64,000 nt of DNA from Candidatus Gastranaerophilales bacterium. Its GTDB lineage: Bacteria; Cyanobacteriota; Vampirovibrionia; Gastranaerophilales; Gastranaerophilaceae. Below are positions 53,305-63,331 of this stretch, in pieces. The stretch is taken from positions 1-64,000 of the forward strand of contig CALUTL010000005.1 in assembly GCA_944323655.1 (NCBI GenBank). The letters are read 5' to 3'. The stretch's first letter is position 1, and each line of letters begins with the position of its first letter. The notes below the pieces were generated by a model. That model did not search any database. It had not been told where the DNA came from and worked only from the letters and a program-made list of their open reading frames with translations. The translations under genes were made by a program, and so were the position numbers.

Positions 53305-53694
53305 ATGAGCCGTAACCGCGGAGAATTTAACGAAATTAACATAACACCTTTAACAGATATTTTTCTTGTACTGTTAATTATAATGATGGTAATAGCACCG
53401 CTTCTTGACCAGCAAGGGCTTAACCTGACGGTACCGGAAAATGTAGCGGAAGAACAGGTTAAACAGGACACGAAAATTTTGACGGTCAATGTAACTTCTG
53501 AAGATAAATATTACATTGAAGGCCAAGAAATTCCCGCCAACGAACTTGAAAATTATATTAAGCAAAATGCAGCAAATTTTCCTGACGGCATGATGATAGA
53601 ATCCGATGGTGAAGCAACTCACGGAGCTGTCGTAAAACTTATGGACAGCGCAAGAAACTCCGGAATTACAAGCATTTCCGTTTCTCAAGTGTAA
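53305..53694 (+). CDS. exbD: ExbD-family protein 2
   Basis: A 129-residue paralogue of the preceding gene: identical INITPLTDIFLVLLIIMMV membrane helix with the key Asp, then TVPENVAEEQ, a shorter periplasmic domain (DKYYIEGQEIPANELENYI; MMIESDGEATHGAVVKLMDSARNSG). The membrane segments are nearly identical in DNA and the periplasmic parts have diverged, so ExbD heterodimers are plausible. The transcript ends at the hairpin at 53713-53744. Confidence 0.94.
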   Translation: MSRNRGEFNEINITPLTDIFLVLLIIMMVIAPLLDQQGLNLTVPENVAEEQVKQDTKILTVNVTSEDKYYIEGQEIPANELENYIKQNAANFPDGMMIESDGEATHGAVVKLMDSARNSGITSISVSQV

Positions 53695-53712
53695 TAGTAA
53701 AAAACATATATT

Positions 53713-53744
53713 AAAAAAGACGGGTTTAATTAATCCGTCTTTTT
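53713..53744. terminator. rho-independent terminator of the TonB-ExbBD operon
   Basis: AAAAAGACGG (ending 53723), an 11-base loop and CCGTCTTTTT (53735-53744), with a T-run on the forward strand and an A-run mirrored for the reverse. Its right arm overlaps the stop codon of the convergent gene at 53743-53745. Confidence 0.85.
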
Positions 53745-54789
53745 AGTTTTTATTTTCTTTATAATTTTGTAATAAATTCGTGCTTTGCGTTTTTTCGGCA
53801 ACTTTTTCTTGTGGCAAAACCTGTGATTGCGGCTTTGGTGCTTCCTGCGACAAGCTTTGCGTTTGAACTTGCGCTTGATAAGAAGTCTGCACCTCCGGCT
53901 TAACCTGAGGCTGCTGCGGCTGCATTTGCGCTTGAGATTGTGCCTTAGATTGCGTGTAAATTTGCGGCTGCGACGAAACTTTTATAGGCTTTGATTTTGG
54001 ACTTGAAAATTTCTGTAATAAAAACATAGCCCCGCCAAATATTGCGGCCGCAATACCGCCCCATTTAACCGCCGTTTTTCGCTGCATACTTTGCGCAGCA
54101 TCACTTATAGCATTAAATACGTCTTTAGAAATCCCGCTGTTTGGCTTTTGAACAAACTTTTCGCCTCTCCAGTCAAATGAACTTTCAATAGCATCTTTTA
54201 AAGAAATATCAGGATCCAAGCCTAATAATGAATTCTTGTTTGCCCTAAAACTTTCTTTTAATGATGCTTGCACTTCTTGGAAAGTATTAAACTGTGCTCC
54301 AAAATCTTCAAAATAATAGCAAATTGCATTTTTAATATCTTTTGAATTTTTAGCTTTATCAATAGCATTGTAATAATCAAGCATAACATCAGTTATATAA
54401 GCATTTGGTTCTGCAATAACATCCATCATTGTTATTAAACTCTGCTTAATTATCTCTTTAACTCCTTTAAAGGATTTATCCGGAGAAATTTTATTATAGA
54501 AATTGTAATTTGCCTCCGCCATTTTTGAATATGAAGTCGCTTTACCAATTTCGTCAATAAAACTGTTAAAACTTTCAAGTAATTTTTTATTCTCGCTTCC
54601 GCCAGGAAGTTTATTTACCAAATGACCTTCGACATTTCGCACAAAAGCATCTGAAATAACCCCATCTTTAATATACGGTCTTGAATTATATCCGGCAAGC
54701 GCAAAACCCGCACCGGCAAGTAATCCTGTTGCTGATGAAGTTATTAGATTATCTTTTGTTGAAACTGGGGAATTATTTACTGTTGACAT
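53743..54789 (-). CDS. unknown membrane protein with Gln/Pro-rich C-terminus
   Basis: A 348-residue protein without a recognised family. There is a hydrophobic Gly/Ala segment near the N-terminus (ATGLLAGAGFALAG), a helical middle (about 60-250), a transmembrane helix (GGIAAAIFGGAMFLLQKF) near 260-280 and a low-complexity tail of Gln, Ser, Pro and Lys (about 285-345). Composition and layout recall the other lineage-specific proteins at 24.4 and 57.8 kb. The Shine-Dalgarno is poor (AAGG two bases from the ATG). A promoter lies at 54862-54890. Confidence 0.72.
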   Translation of the reverse strand: MSTVNNSPVSTKDNLITSSATGLLAGAGFALAGYNSRPYIKDGVISDAFVRNVEGHLVNKLPGGSENKKLLESFNSFIDEIGKATSYSKMAEANYNFYNKISPDKSFKGVKEIIKQSLITMMDVIAEPNAYITDVMLDYYNAIDKAKNSKDIKNAICYYFEDFGAQFNTFQEVQASLKESFRANKNSLLGLDPDISLKDAIESSFDWRGEKFVQKPNSGISKDVFNAISDAAQSMQRKTAVKWGGIAAAIFGGAMFLLQKFSSPKSKPIKVSSQPQIYTQSKAQSQAQMQPQQPQVKPEVQTSYQAQVQTQSLSQEAPKPQSQVLPQEKVAEKTQSTNLLQNYKENKN

Positions 54790-54861
54790 AACCTTATTAA
54801 AATTCTATACACACAATAATATAAAAACAAAAACCTTTAAATTATTGCCTTTTTTTAAATA

Positions 54862-54890
54862 ATTATACAATTTCTTTACAAAACCGCCAA
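54862..54890 (-). promoter_or_regulatory. promoter of the 348-residue membrane protein gene
   Basis: On the reverse strand, TTGGCG (54885-54890), 17 bases, TATAAT (54862-54867), giving a leader of about 65 bases. It lies downstream of the small terminator-ended unit at 54937-55043, so that unit is a separate transcript. Confidence 0.55.
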
Positions 54891-54932
54891 AACAATTGCC
54901 GCTTAAAGCTCTCTTAATTTATTTTTATACCC

Positions 54933-55043
54933 TCATAAAAAAAATAACAGCCGCTTTCGCGGCTTTATCTCATTGTAAAAGGTTAGTGTGTAGGAGAAAA
55001 TAAAGAAAAAGAAAATGGTTTTATACTCATGGTATACCCTCAT
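54933..55043 (-). other. short Phe-rich leader-like ORF with its own promoter and terminator
   Basis: In the 400-bp gap between 54790 and 55190, the reverse strand has TTAAGG (55075-55080), 17 bases and TATATA (55052-55057). Eight bases later an ATG at 55043 opens a 36-codon frame (MRVYHEYKTI then FFFFIFSYTL). A second ATG at 55030, preceded by GAGGG, gives 15 residues (MSIKPFSFSLFSPTH). A hairpin AGCCGC-GAAA-GCGGCT with a T-run (54937-54964) ends the unit. It looks like a small RNA or an attenuator with a leader peptide, but the gene downstream has its own promoter and no link to phenylalanine. Confidence 0.35.
54937..54964 (-). terminator. rho-independent terminator in the lptB upstream gap
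   Basis: On the reverse strand, AGCCGC, loop GAAA, GCGGCT, then GTTATTTTTTTT. It is oriented away from lptB and belongs to a short transcript starting within the same gap. Confidence 0.75.
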
Positions 55044-55132
55044 GTTTTTTATATATAACATATATTTTATATATCCTTAACATATCTTAATAATATACCA
55101 TAGTGTTATTCTTTTCATTCCGTAATATTAAA

Positions 55133-55161
55133 TTGCAAAGGAAAAATATTTTAAGTAAAAT
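55133..55161 (+). promoter_or_regulatory. lptB promoter
   Basis: TTGCAA (55133-55138), a 17-base spacer, TAAAAT (55156-55161), about 30 bases before the ATG at 55191, which has a GGGG-type Shine-Dalgarno. Confidence 0.6.
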
Positions 55162-55190
55162 GTTGTCATTGAATGAAACGGGGTAAGTAA

Positions 55191-55916
55191 ATGGAGATTA
55201 GAGCTAAAAACCTGATAAAAATATACGGCGACAGAAGTGTTGTAAATGACATATCATTTAACATCAACAAAGGTGAGGTTGTTTGTCTTTTAGGGCCTAA
55301 CGGAGCCGGAAAAACCACAACATTTTACATGGTTGTAGGACTTGTAAAACCAAACAGCGGACAGATTATGCTTGACAATCAGGACATTTCCTCCTGGCCG
55401 ATGAACATCAGAGCTAAAGCAGGTATAGGATATCTTCCGCAAGAAGCCTCAATTTTCAGAAAACTTTCGGTTGAAGATAATATAAAACTTGTTCTTCAAA
55501 TGAATGAAAAATTAACCGAAGACGAAAAGAAAAGAAAGCTGGAAGAACTTTTAACAGAATTCGGGATTTTAAGACTCCGAAGCTACGCCGCAGTATCACT
55601 TTCAGGCGGAGAGCGTCGAAGGGTTGAAATAGCAAGAGCGCTTGCGGCAAGTCCTGACTTTATGCTTCTTGATGAACCATTTGCCGGTATTGACCCGATT
55701 GCAATAGGTGAAATTAAGGATAATATCAGAAAAATTTCGCAGGACAAAGGGCTTGGAGTATTGATTACCGACCACAACCCGAAAGCAACACTTTCTATTA
55801 CAGATAGAGCATATGTTATCTTCGACGGTAAAATTAAAATTCAAGGTAAAAGTGCTGACGTTGCAGTTGATCCGGTTGCTAAAGAATTTTATCTCGGAAA
55901 GGATTTTGCGCTTTAA
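55191..55916 (+). CDS. lptB: LPS-transport ABC ATPase LptB
   Basis: A 241-residue ATPase that powers lipopolysaccharide extraction from the inner membrane. Walker A GPNGAGKTT, Q-loop YLPQEASIFRKLSVEDNI, signature LSGGERRRVEIARALA, Walker B FMLLDEPFAGIDPIA and H-loop TDHNPKATL. The Q-loop stretch and the TDHN-x-x-ATL switch with ITDRAYVIFDGKI are typical LptB. Its stop overlaps the permease start (TAATG). This implies LPS or a related glycolipid in the outer membrane. Confidence 0.95.
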   Translation: MEIRAKNLIKIYGDRSVVNDISFNINKGEVVCLLGPNGAGKTTTFYMVVGLVKPNSGQIMLDNQDISSWPMNIRAKAGIGYLPQEASIFRKLSVEDNIKLVLQMNEKLTEDEKKRKLEELLTEFGILRLRSYAAVSLSGGERRRVEIARALAASPDFMLLDEPFAGIDPIAIGEIKDNIRKISQDKGLGVLITDHNPKATLSITDRAYVIFDGKIKIQGKSADVAVDPVAKEFYLGKDFAL

Positions 55917-57028
55917 TGAAGCCTTTTAAAATTACAATTTACGATAAATATATATTTTCACAAGTGTTTTGGGCAACATTTGCCGCTATACTTTTGTTTA
56001 CGGTAGTTTGGATTGCGCCGGAAATGCTGCTTAACACAATTAAAAAGACTTTGGAAGGGGTGTATTCCGCAAAAACAGCAATTCTCATATTATTTTACGA
56101 ATTGCCGAAAATCTTAGGAAAAGCATTTCCTGTCGGATTGCTGTTGGGAACACTTTTCACTTTTGATAAACTTAGCAAAGACAGTGAACTTACAATATTC
56201 AGAGCAGTCGGAATGTCTTTTTTCAGAATTCTGGCACCGGTTTTCGTTTTAAGTCTTATTGTTACATCTCTATGTTTTGTTACTTATGATAAACTTATCC
56301 CTTTATCATGCCAGAAACTTATGGATATTAAAGGAAACAGACCTGTTACACAATATATTTACACTCAAAAAGATGAAGGCGGTCATCCTAAAATGGCTGT
56401 CGTTGTTTCCAGATTTTCGATGGGCGATATGTCGAACGTAATAGTGCTTGATTTTTCAAAAAAGCAGTATGATGACGTTCATCAATTGTCAGAAATTTAC
56501 GTTGCAAAAACAGGAAAATGCTACAATGACCACTGGGATTTAAAAGATTTAACAGAATATAAAGTTAATTCGGACGGTATATTCCAAAGTATAAAAAAGA
56601 TTAAACAAATGGATATTCTTAACGGAGAAGCTGCACAAAATGCCTTTACTCTTATGTCTTACAGCACAAAACGTGACCGAGATATTACAAATAATGACCT
56701 GAAAAATTACATTGAACTTCTTAAAAAAGAAAGTTTAACTGAAGAATACAGATTTATGCTGAATAAATATCTTCAGAGATTTTTCCATCCGTTTGTGTGC
56801 GTGCTGCTTGCAATAATGGGAACGTTACTTGGATTCAGCAAACCCAGAGAACAAAGATTGGTAGGATTTACTATTGCTATCGGATGCATATTTCTATATT
56901 ATATAACTCTGCCGTTTTTTGATCTTCTGGCAGAAAAAGGGATTTTGCCTCCGCTAATTACAGCATTATTCCCGCCATTGGCGTTCTTTTGCGGAATTAT
57001 CGGATTTTACAAATCAAAGGACTTATAA
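55916..57028 (+). CDS. LptF/LptG-family LPS-transport permease (YjgP/YjgQ)
   Basis: A 370-residue inner-membrane permease. One or two N-terminal helices (YIFSQVFWATFAAILLFTVVW), the KAFPVGLLLGTLFTFDKLSKDSELTIFRAVGMSF segment typical of YjgP/YjgQ, a periplasmic beta-jellyroll in the middle (about 140-270) and three C-terminal helices (FHPFVCVLLAIMGTLLGFSK, FTIAIGCIFLYYITLPFF, LITALFPPLAFFCGIIGFYK). Proteobacteria need both LptF and LptG; only one permease is here, so a homodimer or a second gene elsewhere are both possible. It is translationally coupled to lptB. Confidence 0.93.
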   Translation: MKPFKITIYDKYIFSQVFWATFAAILLFTVVWIAPEMLLNTIKKTLEGVYSAKTAILILFYELPKILGKAFPVGLLLGTLFTFDKLSKDSELTIFRAVGMSFFRILAPVFVLSLIVTSLCFVTYDKLIPLSCQKLMDIKGNRPVTQYIYTQKDEGGHPKMAVVVSRFSMGDMSNVIVLDFSKKQYDDVHQLSEIYVAKTGKCYNDHWDLKDLTEYKVNSDGIFQSIKKIKQMDILNGEAAQNAFTLMSYSTKRDRDITNNDLKNYIELLKKESLTEEYRFMLNKYLQRFFHPFVCVLLAIMGTLLGFSKPREQRLVGFTIAIGCIFLYYITLPFFDLLAEKGILPPLITALFPPLAFFCGIIGFYKSKDL

Positions 57029-57030
57029 AA

Positions 57031-57837
57031 ATGAAAAAAATTTTGTTTGCTATTTTGGTTATGCTCATAGGAAATTACTGCTTTGCAGCAAATCCTGTTA
57101 AAGTGGATTTTAATGACGGAATTTACCATATTACAGTAACCGGCGATAAGGTTAAGAAAAAAATAAAATTTCTCTCCAGCGAAAGTCTTATAACAAACAG
57201 CGAAGCTCATAAGGCTAATCCTGATGCAATACTTACAATTAACGCCGGATTTTTTGATCCTGATAACGGCAAATCAATTTCATACATAGTTACGGACAGC
57301 ATAACCTCGGAAGATCCGCATTTTAACGAAAATCTGCTTAATAATCCTGAATTAAGACAAAATTTATCTAAAATTCTCAATCGAACAGAATTTAGGATTT
57401 TAGAATGCACCTCAGAAAAAGATTTAAAATATGCAATTGTACCACACAACACTTCTGCTGATTTCAGCTGTTTTATAAAAACCTCAGCTCAAGGCGGTCC
57501 TTTAATTCTGCCGCAATTAAGGCTTGAAGAAGAATATTTTGTCGTAAAAAAGGATGGAAAGGTAATCAGAGAATCAGCTTCTGTTCTGCATAAAACAGCC
57601 AGAACAATTATCGGACTAAAAGATGATGAACTCCATATTTTGATAATTACAGATAAACACCCGATGGATTTGTATGAAGTGCAAAAATATTGCAAAGACC
57701 TTGGGCTTACTCGTGCAATGGCATTCGATGGCGGAAGCTCCACCTCGTTTAACTACAAAGATAAGATTGAAGTCGTTTCAACTGAAGAAAATTCGACCGG
57801 CAGAAGCGTAAAATCTTTTATGCAGATTACGAAATAA
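57031..57837 (+). CDS. exported phosphodiester glycosidase (NAGPA-domain) protein
   Basis: A 268-residue protein. A signal peptide (MKKILFAILVMLIGNYCFA) is followed by an NAGPA-type domain: TINAGFFDPDNGKS, then GGPLILPQ, ARTIIGLKDDELHILI and AMAFDGGSSTSFNY. The last contains the D-G-G-S-S/G-T catalytic signature. Relatives cleave or sit near sugar-phosphodiester linkages in bacterial envelopes. AAAGGA precedes the ATG at 57031; the longer frame from 56989 overlaps the permease. It is last in the lptB-lptF/G operon, so a role in glycolipid or cell-surface polysaccharide metabolism is an inference. Confidence 0.88.
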   Translation: MKKILFAILVMLIGNYCFAANPVKVDFNDGIYHITVTGDKVKKKIKFLSSESLITNSEAHKANPDAILTINAGFFDPDNGKSISYIVTDSITSEDPHFNENLLNNPELRQNLSKILNRTEFRILECTSEKDLKYAIVPHNTSADFSCFIKTSAQGGPLILPQLRLEEEYFVVKKDGKVIRESASVLHKTARTIIGLKDDELHILIITDKHPMDLYEVQKYCKDLGLTRAMAFDGGSSTSFNYKDKIEVVSTEENSTGRSVKSFMQITK

Positions 57838-59935
57838 CTGAATTGTTTATTTTTTCAATCATTTCCTTTAATGTCATGCCGTATTTAATCTCAGTATTTG
57901 TTCGTTCCACAGGAGTAGTAAGCGCTCTTAACAATGTTTCTGCCCTTTTTCTCTCCACGCCTATTTGCTCAAATTCCTGATATATTTTATCTGAATCAGA
58001 ATTTATTTCATCTATGCAATTTTCTAACCAATTCATAGTGATTTGCCTTTTATCCTCTGCAACCATTGACCAGTTAACTTCAGCTATTTTTTGTCTTATT
58101 TTGGATTTATTTTCAATCAACTGATTAAATAAGTTCTGAGCTTTATCCGATGAAATATTTTCCTTCTTTAATTCCTCTAAAATATCGGACATAGACCTTT
58201 TCTTAATAGAATTATCCGCAGAAAGCACCTCTATCAATTCATCTGCTTCCGCTCTGGTTAAACCTTGCTTGATATCATATTCAAAAGCAACACGCCTTAT
58301 ATTGGCCGCTTTCGGACTATATTGAAAACCTAACATATACTGATTGGGGCTTGGCAAACCTAAATCAAACCAATCTTTACGATTTTTCATACGTGTCTTT
58401 TCATCACAAACAAGACCGGAATCCATAAGCATTTTGCGAATATTTATAATATTCTCGGCATGCATATTGTACTCATAATCATTTGCATCAAGCTTAAATT
58501 GGCAGCCCGTTAACCGTAAACCAAAAGCAGCATCCGGTTCATATGCAACCAAGTTACTCATAATTGTATCTTTATATTGAGGATTGTTTTGGGCAAAATC
58601 AATAGCTTCTTGTGCAATTTTTATGTTGTTTTCTCCCGCATACTTACCCGGAATAAATAATATCGAATCTCTGACTTGCTCAGCATCAATAGTTCTTATA
58701 AATTCAAGATACTTTTTAAACTCTGCTAGCTGATTTTCCGGCGATTGTTTTGCTATATAATTTTCACTATTAGTAAAGAAAGCCGCTCTGCGTCCAGTAT
58801 TTACATAATTACCTCCCTTAATCGGGCCAAATAAAAAGGCATTAATTTCTTCCGGGAATATTGTGCCTTTCTTTGAATAATCAGTAAATTCAGCTGATAA
58901 TGCCTCTACTACGGATTGTTTGAATTCGGGATTTGCATTTGCAAATGCAGCGGCTTCTTTTCTTACATCTTCAAGATTATTTTGCGAAAAATATCTCATA
59001 TTAATAATGCTTATACCCTGAAGTCTTTCTGCGCCGACTTTTTTTATAAACTCCAGATAATTCTTAAATTCTTGAAGCTGCTTATCTTCCGGTAAAGTTG
59101 AAATATAATGCAAGCTGTTTTTGCAGAAATTATTACGCAACCTGATATCCGTAAAATTCTTTGAACCCGCCGGCGGGAAAATAAAATCTCTTAATAAAGA
59201 ATCCAATCTTTCTCCGCCATTCAGGTATTTAACATAATTATCAGCAAATTCAACTTTATCTTTTAAAAACACATCATGATACTGCGGATTTTCTTGAGTA
59301 AAATCCATTATTTTAGCCATAAAGCGTTCGTAATTATCACGCTTTAAGCTTCTTGACACAGGAGATGTTGTGATTTCTTTAGGATCAATATTTTTAATAA
59401 AATCTAAAAAGCAGGATAAAGCCTCGTACTGTCTGCTATAAGACATATTAGCCACTTTGTTTTGAAAATCACGCCAAAAGATACTTTTTTCATTTGAATT
59501 CTTGCATTTTTTATATAGCGGTATATCCACTAAAGACGCAGGAATCAAATCCTCAATATAATTACGGCCAAGCCTGTCAGCGCGGCTGCCTTCAACAGGA
59601 ACCTCTTTTTGTGTATATTTTGTCGGAATTTGAGGAACAGGTTCTCTTTTTGCAAAAATCTCCTGAATAGTTTCGGTAATTTCCGATTCTGGCGGCTTGA
59701 CGTCAATCTGCGGCTGCACCTTTGGCGGTCTTCTAAAAAGACCGTGTTTTGCGGCATAAGCAGCTGCCAGAATTACAGCCGAAACCGTCACTGCACCTTT
59801 TAAAAAGTCTGAAGCTTTTTTTTGGGAACGCCTTCTCTCTTCAGAGTAATTTCTTGGTTCATTAGAAATACCTTCGCCAAACGGCGCAACTCCCGATTTA
59901 CTTACATTAAAATTGTATATTTTTGATACGTTCAT
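57827..59935 (-). CDS. unknown 702-residue protein with three ~110-residue helical repeats
   Basis: No family recognised. The N-terminus (MNVSKIYNFNVSKSGVAPFG) leads to a single membrane helix (GAVTVSAVILAAAYAAKHG, about 47-65), a Pro-rich stretch (about 70-115), then three repeats at about 140-250, 255-365 and 370-465. Each has the pattern FxxxxxxYI-x-x-x-x-x-x-x-Q-x-x-x-F-x-x-x-L-E-F-I-x-x-I/V-x-A-E followed by AxxFAxxNPxxK. The last 230 residues are a helical Glu/Lys region. AAAGGT precedes the ATG. It overlaps the convergent glycosidase gene by 11 bp. Confidence 0.75.
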   Translation of the reverse strand: MNVSKIYNFNVSKSGVAPFGEGISNEPRNYSEERRRSQKKASDFLKGAVTVSAVILAAAYAAKHGLFRRPPKVQPQIDVKPPESEITETIQEIFAKREPVPQIPTKYTQKEVPVEGSRADRLGRNYIEDLIPASLVDIPLYKKCKNSNEKSIFWRDFQNKVANMSYSRQYEALSCFLDFIKNIDPKEITTSPVSRSLKRDNYERFMAKIMDFTQENPQYHDVFLKDKVEFADNYVKYLNGGERLDSLLRDFIFPPAGSKNFTDIRLRNNFCKNSLHYISTLPEDKQLQEFKNYLEFIKKVGAERLQGISIINMRYFSQNNLEDVRKEAAAFANANPEFKQSVVEALSAEFTDYSKKGTIFPEEINAFLFGPIKGGNYVNTGRRAAFFTNSENYIAKQSPENQLAEFKKYLEFIRTIDAEQVRDSILFIPGKYAGENNIKIAQEAIDFAQNNPQYKDTIMSNLVAYEPDAAFGLRLTGCQFKLDANDYEYNMHAENIINIRKMLMDSGLVCDEKTRMKNRKDWFDLGLPSPNQYMLGFQYSPKAANIRRVAFEYDIKQGLTRAEADELIEVLSADNSIKKRSMSDILEELKKENISSDKAQNLFNQLIENKSKIRQKIAEVNWSMVAEDKRQITMNWLENCIDEINSDSDKIYQEFEQIGVERKRAETLLRALTTPVERTNTEIKYGMTLKEMIEKINNSVIS

Positions 59936-60023
59936 GGTTAACCTTTTTAGCCGATATTATAAAATCCCTAAAAGTTTTTTTTTGCTAAAAAGTTTGCAAA
60001 AGTTTACAAGTTTTTTAGTTAAA

Positions 60024-60055
60024 GGAGATTCTCCGACAAATTGCGAAGAATCTCC
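60024..60055 (-). terminator. probable terminator after the SIMPL gene
   Basis: GGAGATTCT (60024-60032) pairs with AGAATCTCC (60047-60055), extended inward by CG/CG pairs and one wobble. On the reverse strand it is followed by a short T-run (TTTAACT), which is weak, so this is a moderate call. It lies 33-64 bases after the SIMPL stop. Confidence 0.6.
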
Positions 60056-60088
60056 GAATTAAAATTATAAAACAAATTTTCTTCTTAG

Positions 60089-60852
60089 CTATTTAACAAA
60101 AAAGCTGGCATTTACATTAGCGTAAATTTTTACGGCTCCTGCCTGTACCGGAACAGATTCGCCGTAAGAAGCTCCTTCCGAAGCTACTGAATCTGCTGCT
60201 TTTGCACTAAGCATCATATTTCTGTAAGTTACTCTTGAAGGAGTATTCGGAGTGCAGCTTCCGCTAATTGTTTTTATACCTGCAATTGAAGAACCCGCAG
60301 CTTTTACCATACTGTCGGCCTGTGTACGTGCTCTTTGGGTTGCTGTCGCCAAAAGAGCATCACATTCCTGTTCATATTTTGATAGCGTAAAGCTTAAATT
60401 ACTTACATCAGTTGCCCCTAAAGATATTGCTTTATCTATCATATCGCCGACTTTGTCGATTGATTTTGTATGAACAGTTACGGTATTTGAAACTTCATAC
60501 TTACTAAGATTTTTTTTACCGTTTGAAGAATAAGTATAAATCGGGTTTGCTCTGAAATTTGAAGTTTTTACATAATCCCCGTTTTCTGTATTAATCATTT
60601 CTTTTAAAGCAGTATAAACTTTGCCTGAAATTTCTTTATTTTCCAAAGTTGCATTCTGCATTGATTTGTTATCAGATGTGACAACAGAAATTGAAATTTC
60701 TGCCAAATCAGGTGTCAATTCTTTATTAGCAGAACCATTGATTGTTACATAACCACGTTCAGGGCTTTCCGTAACAGTAACTGCAGCATTTGTTGAGCTT
60801 ACGGCAAAACCTGCAACCACAGCTGCGGCGGCAGCCAAAACTAAAAATCTTT

Positions 60853-60856
<4 letters not shown>
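60089..60856 (-). CDS. SIMPL-domain (DUF541) exported protein
   Basis: A 255-residue secreted protein. A signal peptide (MKRFLVLAAAAAVVAGFAVS) is followed by the SIMPL domain: GYVTINGSANKELTPDLAEISISVVT, NPIYTYSSNGKKNLSKYEVSNTVTVHT, KVGDMIDKAISLGATDVSNLSFTLS and a later VPVQAGAVKIYANVNASFFV. In other bacteria such proteins form oligomeric periplasmic assemblies with links to oxidative stress and surface functions. AAGGAG precedes the ATG, which overlaps the stop of the membrane-protein gene (ATGA). Last gene of the ligA operon. Confidence 0.9.
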
Positions 60857-63326
<2,470 letters not shown>

Positions 63327-63331
63327 TTAAT

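Noticed and set aside
55191-57837. LptB-LptF/G-NAGPA operon as something unusual
   Set aside because: LptB with a YjgP/YjgQ permease is normal for LPS-bearing bacteria. Only the glycosidase partner is less common, and it is covered in its feature entry.
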